From Sphingobium lactosutens DS20 (lineage in GTDB: Bacteria; Pseudomonadota; Alphaproteobacteria; Sphingomonadales; Sphingomonadaceae), in contig NZ_ATDP01000104.1 in NCBI RefSeq assembly GCF_000445105.1, forward strand, positions 1 through 64,000: 64,000 bases of DNA, in the 5' to 3' direction. Position numbers and translations under genes: made by a program. A model generated the notes under the pieces. It searched no databases and was not told the DNA's origin. It saw only the letters and a list, made by a program, of their open reading frames with translations. Numbering within the stretch: position 1 is the stretch's first letter; every line of letters begins with the position of its first letter. Below, piece by piece: positions 1-7,699 of the stretch.

Positions 1-30
1 TGTTGATTTCCACTGAGAAGTGACCCGGGT
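1..30. repeat. Left terminal inverted repeat of the IS21 element
   Basis: Begins tgttgatttccactgagaag and is identical over 30 bases to the reverse complement of 2462-2491. A second partial copy of the core follows within 25 bases. Confidence 0.93.
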
Positions 31-59
31 TTTCCATCGAGAAGTGACCCGTCTGCGGA

Positions 60-866
60 TTATGTTTCGGGTGTCACGGGTGGGTCAACCCGTGGTTTTC
101 TCTTTTGGGTTCTGGCCTGCTTGGCAGAGCTGTTTTTGAAGCGGAAGCTATCGTTGCCGGTCTCCAGGATGTGGCAGTGATGGGTAAGCCGATCGAGGAG
201 CGCCGTGGTCATTTTGGCGTCGCCGAACACGGTGGCCCATTCGCTGAAGCTCAGGTTTGTGGTGATGATGACGCTGGTGCGCTCGTAGAGTTTGCTCAGC
301 AGGTGGAAGAGCAGCGCGCCACCTGAAGCACTGAACGGCAGATATCCAAGCTCATCCAGGATAACGAGATCGGAGTGCAGGAGGCGATTGGCGATCTGAC
401 CGGCCTTGCCCTGTGCTTTTTCCTGCTCGAGCGCATTGACCAGTTCGACCGTCGAGAAGAAGCGGACGCGCTTTCGATGATGTTCGATGGCCTGGATGCC
501 CAGCGCCGTTGCCACATGGCTCTTGCCGGTGCCAGGACCGCCGACCAGCACGATATTGTCGGCGATGTCGATGAAGTCGCAGCGATGCAACTGACGCACC
601 AGAGCTTCATTGACCTCGCTACTGGTAAAGTCGAAGCCGGCCAGATCGCGATAGACAGGGAAGCGCGCGATCTTGAGCTGATAGGCCACAGACCGAACCT
701 CCCGTTCTGCTGTCTCGGCTTTGAGTAACTGGGAGAGGATCGGGATGGCGGCTTCGAACGCTGGAGATCCCTGTTCCATGAGATCGGTGACGGCCTGCGC
801 CATGCCATGCATCTTGAGGCTGCGGAGCATGACGACGATGGCGCCGCTGGCAGGGTCATGACGCAT
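60..866 (-). CDS. istB: IS21-family transposition ATPase IstB
   Basis: AAA+ ATPase that regulates and assists the IstA transposase at target DNA. The protein shows a Walker A loop GGPGTGKSH near residue 110 and a Walker B strand [12 protein letters not shown] near residue 170, followed by the sensor-like [12 protein letters not shown] chose the ATG at 866 (MRHDPASG) rather than the longer reading frame because it overlaps the istA stop by 11 bases (ATGCGTCATGA), the usual coupled arrangement. Length, about 268 residues, is normal for IstB. Intact. Confidence 0.93.
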   Translation of the reverse strand: MRHDPASGAIVVMLRSLKMHGMAQAVTDLMEQGSPAFEAAIPILSQLLKAETAEREVRSVAYQLKIARFPVYRDLAGFDFTSSEVNEALVRQLHRCDFIDIADNIVLVGGPGTGKSHVATALGIQAIEHHRKRVRFFSTVELVNALEQEKAQGKAGQIANRLLHSDLVILDELGYLPFSASGGALLFHLLSKLYERTSVIITTNLSFSEWATVFGDAKMTTALLDRLTHHCHILETGNDSFRFKNSSAKQARTQKRKPRVDPPVTPET

Positions 867-2379
867 GACGCTTCTCCTTGCGCAGATCATCATAGCGTTC
901 GACATTGGCCATCGGTTCGCTGACCAGCTTGAGCGCCTGGGGCGCCGTCACCGGCGGCGTGGAGATCGGTTTTCCGTCGACCAGCCTATAGAGCAGATTG
1001 AGGATATGGGTCTTGGTCGGAACGCCAGCCTCCAGCGCCATGGTGACCGCCGTCAGCACCAGTTGCTCATCATGATGAAGAACCAGCGCCAGTATTTCGA
1101 CCATTTCCCTGTCGCCGCCGGGATTGCGCAACAGATGTCGCTGCAGACGCTGGAACGCATCGGGTAGCTCAAGGAAGGGCGCACCGTTGCGCAGGGCGCC
1201 GGGCTTGCGCTGCACGACCGCCAGATAATGGCGCCAGTCATAAACCGTATGACCTGGACCGTCGTGAGAGCGGTTGATGATGCGCTGATGTGCGCAGATT
1301 GGCTGCCCCTCGGCGACGACCTGGAAGCGATCAGGATAGACGCGCAGGCTGACAGTGCGATTGGCGAAAGAGGCCGGTACGCTGTAGCGATTGCGCTCAA
1401 AGTGGATGAGGCACGTCGGCGATACCCGTTTGCGATATTCCACAAAACCATCGAAGGGCCTGCCCGCAACCATCAGACACTCAGATTCATCGGCCCAGGC
1501 ATTGGCAACCGATCCGGGTTCGATCCCGTGAGGGATGTCCTCCCATAACGCCTTGCAGCGCTCCTCCAGCCACAGGTTCAGCGCATCAAGGCTTTCGACC
1601 TGCGGCGTGGGTTGCCACAGACGGTGCCGCGCATCCTGGACATTCTTCTCGACCTGCCCCTTTTCCCATCCCGCAGCCGGGTTACAGAACTCAGCTTCGA
1701 ACAGATAGTGGCTGACCATCGTCAGGAAGCGTGCGTTGACGGTGCGTTCCTTGCCACGCCCGACCTTGTCGACGGCCGTGCGCATATTGTCATAGATACC
1801 CCGGCGCGGCACGCCGCCCAGCACGCGGAAGGCGTGATTATGGGCGTCGAACAGCATCTCATGGGTTTGCAGCAGGTAGGCGCGCACGATGAATGCCCGG
1901 CTGTAACTGAGCTTGAAATGCGCGACCTGCAGCTTGGTCCGAACCCCGGCGATGATTGCCCAGTCCTCACTCCAATCAAACTGGAAAGCTTCCCCCGGCG
2001 CGAACGACAGGGGCACGAATGTCCCACGCCCGCCAATCTGTTGCTGGCGCCGATAATCTTCGCGCCAGTCCCGAGCAAAAGCGGCAACCCGGTTGTAGGA
2101 TCCTTCATAACCCAGGCTCACCAAATCGGCGTGAAACTGCTTGATCGTGCGCTTCTGCTTGCGCGATCGGCCCATATCGCGCCGCAGCCAGGCCGCCAGA
2201 TGCTCAGCAAATGGGTCCAGTTTGCTTGGTCGATCAGGCACCTTGAACCGCGGATCGATCGTCTCGGACCGCAAATATTTGCGGATCGTGTTGCGTGATA
2301 GTCCGGTGCGCCGCGCTATCTCCCGGATCGGTAGATGATCGCGAAAATGCCAGCGCCGGATAACGCTCAATAACGCCAT
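856..2379 (-). CDS. istA: IS21-family transposase IstA
   Basis: DDE-type transposase of the element. An N-terminal helix-turn-helix ([19 protein letters not shown]) precedes the RNase H-fold core. Candidate acidic residues lie in [17 protein letters not shown] and [10 protein letters not shown]-terminal beta-barrel-like stretch with [10 protein letters not shown] follows, as in other IstA proteins. The ATG at 2379 has GGAG eight bases upstream and is preferred over the GTG at 2388. About 507 residues, full length, no internal stop, so the element could be active. Its 3' end overlaps istB. Confidence 0.93.
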   Translation of the reverse strand: MALLSVIRRWHFRDHLPIREIARRTGLSRNTIRKYLRSETIDPRFKVPDRPSKLDPFAEHLAAWLRRDMGRSRKQKRTIKQFHADLVSLGYEGSYNRVAAFARDWREDYRRQQQIGGRGTFVPLSFAPGEAFQFDWSEDWAIIAGVRTKLQVAHFKLSYSRAFIVRAYLLQTHEMLFDAHNHAFRVLGGVPRRGIYDNMRTAVDKVGRGKERTVNARFLTMVSHYLFEAEFCNPAAGWEKGQVEKNVQDARHRLWQPTPQVESLDALNLWLEERCKALWEDIPHGIEPGSVANAWADESECLMVAGRPFDGFVEYRKRVSPTCLIHFERNRYSVPASFANRTVSLRVYPDRFQVVAEGQPICAHQRIINRSHDGPGHTVYDWRHYLAVVQRKPGALRNGAPFLELPDAFQRLQRHLLRNPGGDREMVEILALVLHHDEQLVLTAVTMALEAGVPTKTHILNLLYRLVDGKPISTPPVTAPQALKLVSEPMANVERYDDLRKEKRHAS

Positions 2380-2461
2380 GTCCAACACTCCATATACCCT
2401 CGCTTGTCAAAGCCAGGGACGAGTTCAACATGGGTCAATTCTCAGTGGAAATTTACGCCCT

Positions 2462-2491
2462 ACCCGGGTCACTTCTCAGTGGAAATCAACA
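2462..2491. repeat. Right terminal inverted repeat of the IS21 element
   Basis: Ends cacttctcagtggaaatcaa plus ca and is the exact reverse complement of bases 1-30. A partial internal copy (tctcagtggaaattta) lies about 25 bases inward. Confidence 0.93.
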
Positions 2492-2492
2492 C

Positions 2493-2600
2493 AATATTTC
2501 TTGGCAGCAGATTGGTGGCTCTGCCCTCGCCGCATTCACCGTAGTAGCGCTAGTATTGGGAGGGGCCAAGTTGGGTGGCAGTGACTCGGCGAAAAGTTAG
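2493..2600 (+). pseudogene. Possible 3' remnant of a gene cut by the IS21 insertion
   Basis: Directly after the right IS end an open frame reads SWQQIGGSALAAFTVVALVL and a short polar tail before a TAG stop at 2598. The hydrophobic run looks like a membrane helix. There is no start codon on this side of the insertion, so it would be the tail of a gene whose front lies left of the window. It is short and could be chance. Confidence 0.3.
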
Positions 2601-2914
2601 CTGGCCCGCCGATTTTCATCACATCATTCTCTATCGAGATGGTCGAGCACGCGCTTGACGGTGGTAGCTTGAGGCGATCGAGCTTGGCAACAATGAGGGT
2701 CGCTCCAACAAAACAGGGTCAGAAAATCCTCGACCTGATCTATAGTGTCACCCAGAGCGAGGCGGCGTTCGATGATGATCGGGGCCATGCGCTCTAGAAG
2801 GCCGTTGAAGAAACTTCGTGAATTATCCTTTTGCATGAAGTATTTAGTGCAAAGCCCCGAACGGACGGAGAATGATCACATGACAATATGATCCGATGAA
2901 AAGGAGATATTGTT
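2601..2914. other. Intergenic stretch with no convincing gene
   Basis: A 70-codon minus-strand frame (2624-2836) lacks a ribosome-binding site and resembles nothing I recognise, so I do not call it. The last bases hold the strong ribosome-binding site AAAAGGAGAT of the next gene. No other structure was seen. Confidence 0.5.
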
Positions 2915-3871
2915 ATGAAGTCCATCGCACCGGTTTCGGGATGGATGCTGGATCGCATCGCGCTGCTCGATGAGGCAAAGCCGGGATTTGCTGGCCATTA
3001 TCTTCGTGCAAGCGATGAGCGGCGACAGGTCATTGCTGCATTCTTGTCGGCGAACAAGCTGGATAGAGATGACGCGGGCGACACGGCCGAGTTTTTGATG
3101 CGCGTCGATCATCGGTCCATCCTTCATCGGGCTTTCGGTAGGGTGCCTCCCGGTCTCCGGGCAGCGTTGCGACGCAGCGGCTCGCAGCCGCACGAGCCAG
3201 CCTATTACCGCCAGTTGTTTGATCTGATGTCCCACGGCGATCGCCACCTCATCAAGGCGATCTGGCAGTCTGCGAAGCTCGATCCCGAGCGCCTCACCAT
3301 TATCACGGGTGTCCCGGCTGATCTTTGTGATTCCCGAATCCTAACCAAGATCAAGGATCGCAAGCACGCAACCGATGTCGCCTTGTCGGTCGATCTGCTG
3401 TCCCGGCGCGGTGTCGATCGTGCGGCACTGATCGATGCATTGCATCAGTCCGACGGCATCAATGATGCGATCAAGCACTGGTCGATGAGGATGTCATTTC
3501 CGCCGGGGCCGATTCCCGCTGCTGAAGGATATCGACCGATCAGGACCGGCATCGAATTGGCAGCAATCGCGCGGAAATATCGTAATTGCTCGCGCGGCTA
3601 TTTCTCGTCGGTCATGGTTGGCACGCACGCCTTCGGGGAGTTTCGCTGCGAAGGACGAGAGGTCTTGATCAGTTTCGACAAGACCGATGGCATGTGGATC
3701 GTCGATGGCGTTTACACTTTCCGAAATTTCGATGTGGATGCTGGCATTTCCCGTGCGGCCTATGCCTTTGCCGCCCGCCAAGGTGTCCCGGATCGGAGGC
3801 CCGATCGAAGCGATAAAGCCGTTGAGGCGCTCCGCCGTCTGGGGAGATTCCACGGCGATTGGGGGTTTTGA
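2915..3871 (+). CDS. Hypothetical protein, first gene of a two-gene accessory unit
   Basis: A 318-residue soluble-looking protein that I do not recognise. It has no signal peptide or membrane segment. The first 190 residues are rich in charged helices. The C-terminal part (YRNCSRGYFSSVMVGTHAFGEFRCEGREVLISFDKTDGMWIVDGVYTFRN) looks like a beta-rich domain. The ATG at 2915 follows AAAAGGAGATATTGTT, an excellent ribosome-binding site. Its stop overlaps the start of the next gene in TGATG, so the two are translationally coupled and probably act together. Its position in an island suggests accessory function; no function can be assigned. Confidence 0.75.
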   Translation: MKSIAPVSGWMLDRIALLDEAKPGFAGHYLRASDERRQVIAAFLSANKLDRDDAGDTAEFLMRVDHRSILHRAFGRVPPGLRAALRRSGSQPHEPAYYRQLFDLMSHGDRHLIKAIWQSAKLDPERLTIITGVPADLCDSRILTKIKDRKHATDVALSVDLLSRRGVDRAALIDALHQSDGINDAIKHWSMRMSFPPGPIPAAEGYRPIRTGIELAAIARKYRNCSRGYFSSVMVGTHAFGEFRCEGREVLISFDKTDGMWIVDGVYTFRNFDVDAGISRAAYAFAARQGVPDRRPDRSDKAVEALRRLGRFHGDWGF

Positions 3872-4392
3872 TGGCGCACGCTCAGCAGCAGCGGCTGTTC
3901 ACCGAGGCATTCGCTTCATGGTTTGCCGCCGCTGGTCTTCACGACATCATGGCAGTCGAGCCCTGCGTCGGCCGGGATGCCGTGGAGATCAATTTCCTGA
4001 TCGGCGGCGGCGCGATTCGTGGATATGCCCACCCCGTTGGCATCAGCGTTTCCGCCGTGCTCGGCGACGAATGCTGGGATTTTCTGTTCGACGAAGATGT
4101 AGTGCCGGTAAATGATCGAGCGAAATGGTTTTGCTCCTTTTGTGAGCCAAATGATCGTCGCCTTTTTCTCTCTATCGAGGCGCTTTGGATTGATCATCTG
4201 TTCGACCCGTTGCGCAGGTGGATCGATGAGCAACTGCGTCCAGCCACGACGCTCGAATTCCATCGGGTGGAAGGAGCGACGTGGGCGCGCCTAACAACGG
4301 AACCCACGGAGGCAAGCGCGACCGCGACATCGGTGATTGCTTTGGACGCCATGCCAACAGAGGCATCGCCCATAGGCGGTGCAGGGCCGTAG
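3871..4392 (+). CDS. Hypothetical protein coupled to the preceding gene
   Basis: About 173 residues, starting at the ATG that shares one base with the upstream stop (TGATG). An in-frame TTG at 3859 would be a longer but less likely start. The middle part (VEINFLIGGGAIRGYAHPVGISVSAVLGDECWDFLFDEDVVP) looks like alternating beta strands. The last 25 residues are a low-complexity Thr/Ala/Ser tail. I see no signal peptide and recognise no family. Coupling to the upstream gene is the main clue to a joint role. Confidence 0.7.
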   Translation: MAHAQQQRLFTEAFASWFAAAGLHDIMAVEPCVGRDAVEINFLIGGGAIRGYAHPVGISVSAVLGDECWDFLFDEDVVPVNDRAKWFCSFCEPNDRRLFLSIEALWIDHLFDPLRRWIDEQLRPATTLEFHRVEGATWARLTTEPTEASATATSVIALDAMPTEASPIGGAGP

Positions 4393-4415
4393 CCCTACTC
4401 CGCCCCCCCCCCGCG

Positions 4416-4970
4416 TCATCTGCGCTTCTTCAAACGGTCGACGGCCTCGATAGTTGGCAGCCAAGCAATGATTTTGGCCTCTCGCCGACCGTCTTTGAAC
4501 GCCAGAATCTGGTCGCGCGTGATCGTAGCCTTGATCAGCAGCGGCGGCCCTTTCGAGCGATTATGGGTCATGCCGGGAAATCCCGCAGCAATTTGCTGAT
4601 CAAGCGACCAAGACAGGCCGTCCATGTTGTGGATGTAGCATCCACGATAGATCGTCACGCATTCTGGCAAATCCGCCAAGGCGACACGCTCGTTGGTCGT
4701 CATCATGTGGTCTCGCCATGCCAATGGGTTCCGCACCAATTGCAGGAATGGCGTCTGCGAACAGAGGTCAGGGAGGTAATAGGAGGTGTTGTCGCAGACT
4801 TCCCAAAACTCACCCAAAACTGAAAACCATTCTTCCGGATTCATCTGCGACGAAATATCAATAAGTGTTGGCAGACGATCGTAGGAATTGCATCCACAAA
4901 ACATTATCGACCTCGCCTCGTCCAGACCGATGTGTTCCATCTCCTCTTCGTCACAATCATCGTCGAACAT
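4416..4970 (-). CDS. Probable ADP-ribosyltransferase-fold protein
   Basis: A 184-residue protein whose C-terminal half carries the pattern of the ADP-ribosyltransferase superfamily: VTIYRGCY (candidate NAD-binding Arg), GLSWSLDQQIAAGF (the Ser-x-Ser/Thr strand followed by a helix), and ILAFKDGRREAKIIAW, whose Glu sits where the catalytic Glu is expected. The N-terminal half is acidic and unassigned. It is convergent with the preceding two-gene unit and transcribed alone. In this superfamily such proteins include toxins and phage or plasmid modifiers. That role here is inference. No partner antitoxin is evident. Confidence 0.5.
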   Translation of the reverse strand: MFDDDCDEEEMEHIGLDEARSIMFCGCNSYDRLPTLIDISSQMNPEEWFSVLGEFWEVCDNTSYYLPDLCSQTPFLQLVRNPLAWRDHMMTTNERVALADLPECVTIYRGCYIHNMDGLSWSLDQQIAAGFPGMTHNRSKGPPLLIKATITRDQILAFKDGRREAKIIAWLPTIEAVDRLKKRR

Positions 4971-5855
4971 GGGATCGATGTGCTTGCCTTTGTATGCTTC
5001 CTGCTTGTTTTACGATTGAATGTAATTGTTCACGATCATTTACACTCCGTCGGCGGATATTGCCGATGCCCCAAGGCTACTGACCTCGACCTTCCCGCCG
5101 CAATATTCTCCTGCCTCCGTCCTCCTGACACCCTCAATTCCGCAGATTGCCGCCATTTCCTCTCATTTTATAGCGCAACTTTAACCGCTACTTTAACAGC
5201 ACGGGCCTTTCGTGCCGGATCGTAGCGCTACCGATGATGGCGGAAGCACGATGTCTGCAATGTTGATTGCGGGGAGCCTTGTATTTCGGTGCTCTATGGC
5301 TGTGACGATCGATCACCGTGCCATGCTGGTCAGGACATCAACGTCTCCAACCATGGTGATCGCGACATCAAGATCAGATGCATCTGTGTATCAGATTTTT
5401 CTCGGCCGCACTGGCGTCCTCGCCGATCATGATCACGGTCGGTTAACGCGGCAGCGCGGTCCGAAGTGTCACCGCCTCGCTGATCGCGATCCGAGCAAAA
5501 TAGTGCCTCTACCTTATAATATATAGGCACGGGGCACTAATGTCCCCGCAAAGCGCAGCGGCCCCGGCGGCGGCCCGCCCCGTGGTCATATGACACTTCG
5601 GTCTATCGACCTGATCCCAAAACATGTCGGCCCATCGCAGCGACTATGCCTACGACAGGGGGCTGCCCGAGCACTGATGTAGTGTGGATGATCGATAACT
5701 TCTCAGCCCCGATCTGCCATTCCATAAACCCGGCTGTCCGAGCCCCTCCGAAGTCGGCCATTCCCGCCACTTCAATGATCGCTGTTTTGCCCTTCGTAAA
5801 TCAGTTGATTTCGGAGCGACCGTAGGAGAGGCTCTCACCTCTGAAGGGGGACAGC
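4971..5855. other. 885-bp intergenic region without a supported gene
   Basis: Only short frames of atypical composition occur, none with a ribosome-binding site or recognisable product. It contains the palindromic promoter-like site at 5503-5530, and its right edge carries the ribosome-binding site AAGGGGGACAGC for the ATG at 5856. It may be decayed island DNA. Confidence 0.5.
5503..5530. promoter_or_regulatory. Candidate promoter/operator palindrome
   Basis: GTGCCT and AGGCAC are separated by 16 bases that contain a perfect TATAAT box (5515-5520). A third half-site, GGGCAC, follows at once. A repressor site overlapping a -10 box is a reasonable reading, but no good -35 box is visible at the usual distance. 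Confidence 0.3.
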
Positions 5856-5965
5856 ATGGCGAAGATCGACTGGGGTAAGGCAGGCCATCGCGAACTGGAC
5901 CAGCCCGCGTCCAGCAAGTCCGTGATTTCATCACGCCCGATCCGGTCATCGTCGACATCAGTAAA

Positions 5966-6352
5966 TTGACGCCAAAGGAAAAGGCCCGCCTTGAAGCCTT
6001 CGAACGTCGGCGTGAAGAAGCTCGCGCACGGGGGAAGGCAGCGGCTCGGGCAAAGCAGATGAAGAAGCAGGCCGCAAAGCAGGCGGCGAAAGAGAAGAAA
6101 GCAGCCGAGATTGCTGCATGGAGGGCGGGTCGAGAGATTCGCCAGAAGAAAGCTGCTGAACGTCAGGCAGCAGAAGAAGCGTGGAAACGATCTCCTGCGT
6201 ATCGTGCCGCCCAACAAGCTGAGGAGGCTCAGCGGCAGGAAGAAGAGCGCCAACGTCGGGAAGCCCTCATCGCCGAACGAGAACCTCTACGGCAACGATG
6301 GCGAGAACAACTGCTTGGCCGTGACACCGATCCAGACCAGCCATCCGGCTGA
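5966..6352 (+). CDS. Lys/Ala/Glu-rich coiled-coil protein with apparent frameshift near its 5' end
   Basis: The open frame encodes a highly charged, probably coiled-coil protein (repeats of KKQAAKQAAKEKKAAE type) of unknown function. Within it the only start is TTG at 5966. However, coding-like sequence VRDFITPDPVIVDISKL precedes that TTG in the same frame without a start codon, and a well-placed start with AAGGGGG ribosome-binding site lies at 5856 in another frame (MAKIDWGKAGHRELDQPASSK). Joining the two needs a single-base loss near 5915. Either the gene is broken or the sequence has an error there. Confidence 0.5.
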   Translation: MTPKEKARLEAFERRREEARARGKAAARAKQMKKQAAKQAAKEKKAAEIAAWRAGREIRQKKAAERQAAEEAWKRSPAYRAAQQAEEAQRQEEERQRREALIAEREPLRQRWREQLLGRDTDPDQPSG

Positions 6353-6358
6353 TCCCCA

Positions 6359-6628
6359 TCATCGCAGACCGAGGCGGTCCAACTGGTCGACCTCAGCCCG
6401 GATCAACCGGCAGTGCCGATCCTCCCTCCACGGCCCATAAGGATATTGAGTGCCATAGTGGACGTCCCACCATTCGCGCCAGTCCTGCTCGGGATGGAAA
6501 TATCGAACCCGTGCTCGGACTGAGATCACCTCACCGATATGCCGCTTCATTCCGCGCTCGGTATCGGTCTCGCGGATCACAAGATCGCCGACGCGGAGAT
6601 GGTATAAGTCCATAGCCCGCCATACCAT
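6359..6628 (-). CDS. Small hypothetical protein divergent from the resolvase
   Basis: Up to 89 residues; a second start at 6613 (MDLYHLRVGDLVIRETDTE) is equally plausible because neither has a clear ribosome-binding site. The pattern RVGDLVIRETDTERGM...GEVISVRARVRYFHPEQDW suggests a small beta-barrel (SH3- or KOW-like) fold, which is inference. It is transcribed away from the resolvase across a 68-bp gap. No function can be assigned. Confidence 0.55.
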   Translation of the reverse strand: MVWRAMDLYHLRVGDLVIRETDTERGMKRHIGEVISVRARVRYFHPEQDWREWWDVHYGTQYPYGPWREDRHCRLIRAEVDQLDRLGLR

Positions 6629-6669
6629 CAGGACTTGAAAATATCGAAGTATTTGAAGTGCTTGAGTCC

Positions 6670-6688
6670 ATTCTCCGAATGTGAGAAT
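6670..6688. promoter_or_regulatory. Inverted repeat upstream of the resolvase
   Basis: ATTCTC, seven bases, GAGAAT, placed 8 bases before the resolvase start and in the divergent promoter region. Serine resolvases usually bind sites beside their own gene, so it may be part of a res site or an autoregulatory operator. TTGAA repeats lie just to the left. Confidence 0.35.
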
Positions 6689-6696
6689 CAGCGGTC

Positions 6697-7290
6697 ATGA
6701 AACGCGTCGCTCTCTATCTTCGGGTCTCTACCGACACCCAGACGGTCGAAAACCAACGTCGCGAACTCATGGCTGTCGCCGACCGATTAGGCTGGACCAT
6801 CATCGCCGAACTGGCCGATGAAGGCATCTCAGGGGCGAAGGGTCGGGATCAGCGTCCCGGCTATGACCGTCTGATGCAGATGGTCACTCGCCGCGAAATC
6901 GACCTCATCGCGTGCTGGTCCGTCGACAGGCTGGGCCGATCGCTCCAGCATCTGGTAGGCTTCCTCGGCGAGATCAACGATCGGGGTGTGGACCTCTATC
7001 TCCACACCCAAGGTCTCGATACCTCGACACCTGCTGGGCGCGCGATGTTCTCGATGCTGTCCGTGTTCGCGGAGTTCGAGAGGTCCATACTCAGGCAGCG
7101 TATCATGGCTGGTCTGGCCCGATCGACGAAGAAGGGCGGCCGCCCATCACTCGACCCAGCCAAGGCCGACAAGATCAGGCGGGAACTCTCGCGCGGGACC
7201 AGCATCAATGCCACCGCGAAGAAGCTCAAGGTCGGCGTGGCCACCGTCCACCGGATCAAGACCCAAATGGCCCAACCGATCGCCGCCTGA
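6697..7290 (+). CDS. Serine recombinase of the resolvase/invertase family
   Basis: Site-specific recombinase acting through a phosphoserine bond. The N-terminal catalytic domain shows VALYLRVSTDTQTVENQ with the nucleophile Ser near residue 11, then DRLGRSLQHLV and the active-site helix region GRAMFSMLSVFAEFERSILRQRI. The C-terminal domain GTSINATAKKLKVGVATVHRI is a Hin-like helix-turn-helix. At 197 residues it is the usual size and intact. It probably resolves or inverts DNA in the mobile region. No transposase that would form a Tn3 element is present nearby. Confidence 0.92.
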   Translation: MKRVALYLRVSTDTQTVENQRRELMAVADRLGWTIIAELADEGISGAKGRDQRPGYDRLMQMVTRREIDLIACWSVDRLGRSLQHLVGFLGEINDRGVDLYLHTQGLDTSTPAGRAMFSMLSVFAEFERSILRQRIMAGLARSTKKGGRPSLDPAKADKIRRELSRGTSINATAKKLKVGVATVHRIKTQMAQPIAA

Positions 7291-7538
7291 CCATCGTGGC
7301 CTACGATCGGCAATCGACGCTGCCGGTCCACCCTCACTTCATCAACATCGTCACCATGGAGATCGAGCATGACATCACGCTCCGACGATACCCCTCCGTC
7401 CGCACCAGATGCTCTCGATCATGAGCGGTGTGATGCGGTTCCTCTTCTGGGACTCACATCAGCAGAGACCGATGTGCATGATCCAACAGGGGAAAATCTG
7501 ACCCCGATCGAGGACCCGAATCTCGACCACCAGCGCTT
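7291..7538. other. Spacer between resolvase and left 160-bp repeat
   Basis: A frame starting at 7369 (MTSRSDDTPPSAPDAL) has a weak GGAG upstream but runs into the repeat and then antisense to rhuM. If it was a gene it is now truncated. Nothing else was seen. Confidence 0.4.
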
Positions 7539-7698
7539 TCCTCTTCTGGGCACCATTTGTTCTCAACATGTTGAGAATGCTGGGGGACCATCGGAAGATG
7601 GTCCCCCAACGCGTATCTGCTACACAAAGCTGCTACACAATCATGGCCCCGGACCAGCCTCAATCCCGCAGAATACCGGGAAAAATGGCCGCCGTTGC
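7539..7698. repeat. Left copy of a perfect 160-bp inverted repeat containing the tRNA-Leu 3' end
   Basis: All 160 bases are the exact reverse complement of 10297-10456. It begins with 17 bases of the tRNA-Leu 3' end including CCA, then an 18-bp perfect palindrome TTCTCAACATGTTGAGAA (7560-7577), an 11-bp-stem hairpin with GGAA loop (7582-7607), and two tandem TGCTACACAA boxes (7618-7640). These are the parts expected of an integrase attachment region. The copy is inverted rather than direct relative to the one at the tRNA gene. Confidence 0.9.
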
Positions 7699-7699
7699 G

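Larger units (their letters stand above)
1..2491. mobile_element. Complete IS21-family insertion sequence
   Basis: The first 30 bases and bases 2462-2491 are perfect inverted repeats beginning TG and ending CA, as in IS21 elements. Shorter, imperfect copies of the end motif (gagaagtgaccc at about 38-50; its complement near 2433-2458) lie just inside each end, which is the multiple-terminal-repeat layout known for IS21. Two overlapping genes, transposase istA then ATPase istB, fill the interior on the minus strand. The window starts exactly on the left end, so the target-site duplication cannot be checked. Confidence 0.93.

Noticed and set aside
2624..2836. 70-codon minus-strand frame
   Set aside because: No ribosome-binding site, no family resemblance and atypical composition.
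4932..5526. Two short plus-strand frames in the long intergenic region
   Set aside because: Composition unlike the surrounding genes and no start signals.
5810..5840. Possible CRISPR-like or tandem repeat
   Set aside because: Only an isolated short inverted repeat (GAGAGG...CCTCTG). No array of regularly spaced repeats occurs in the window.
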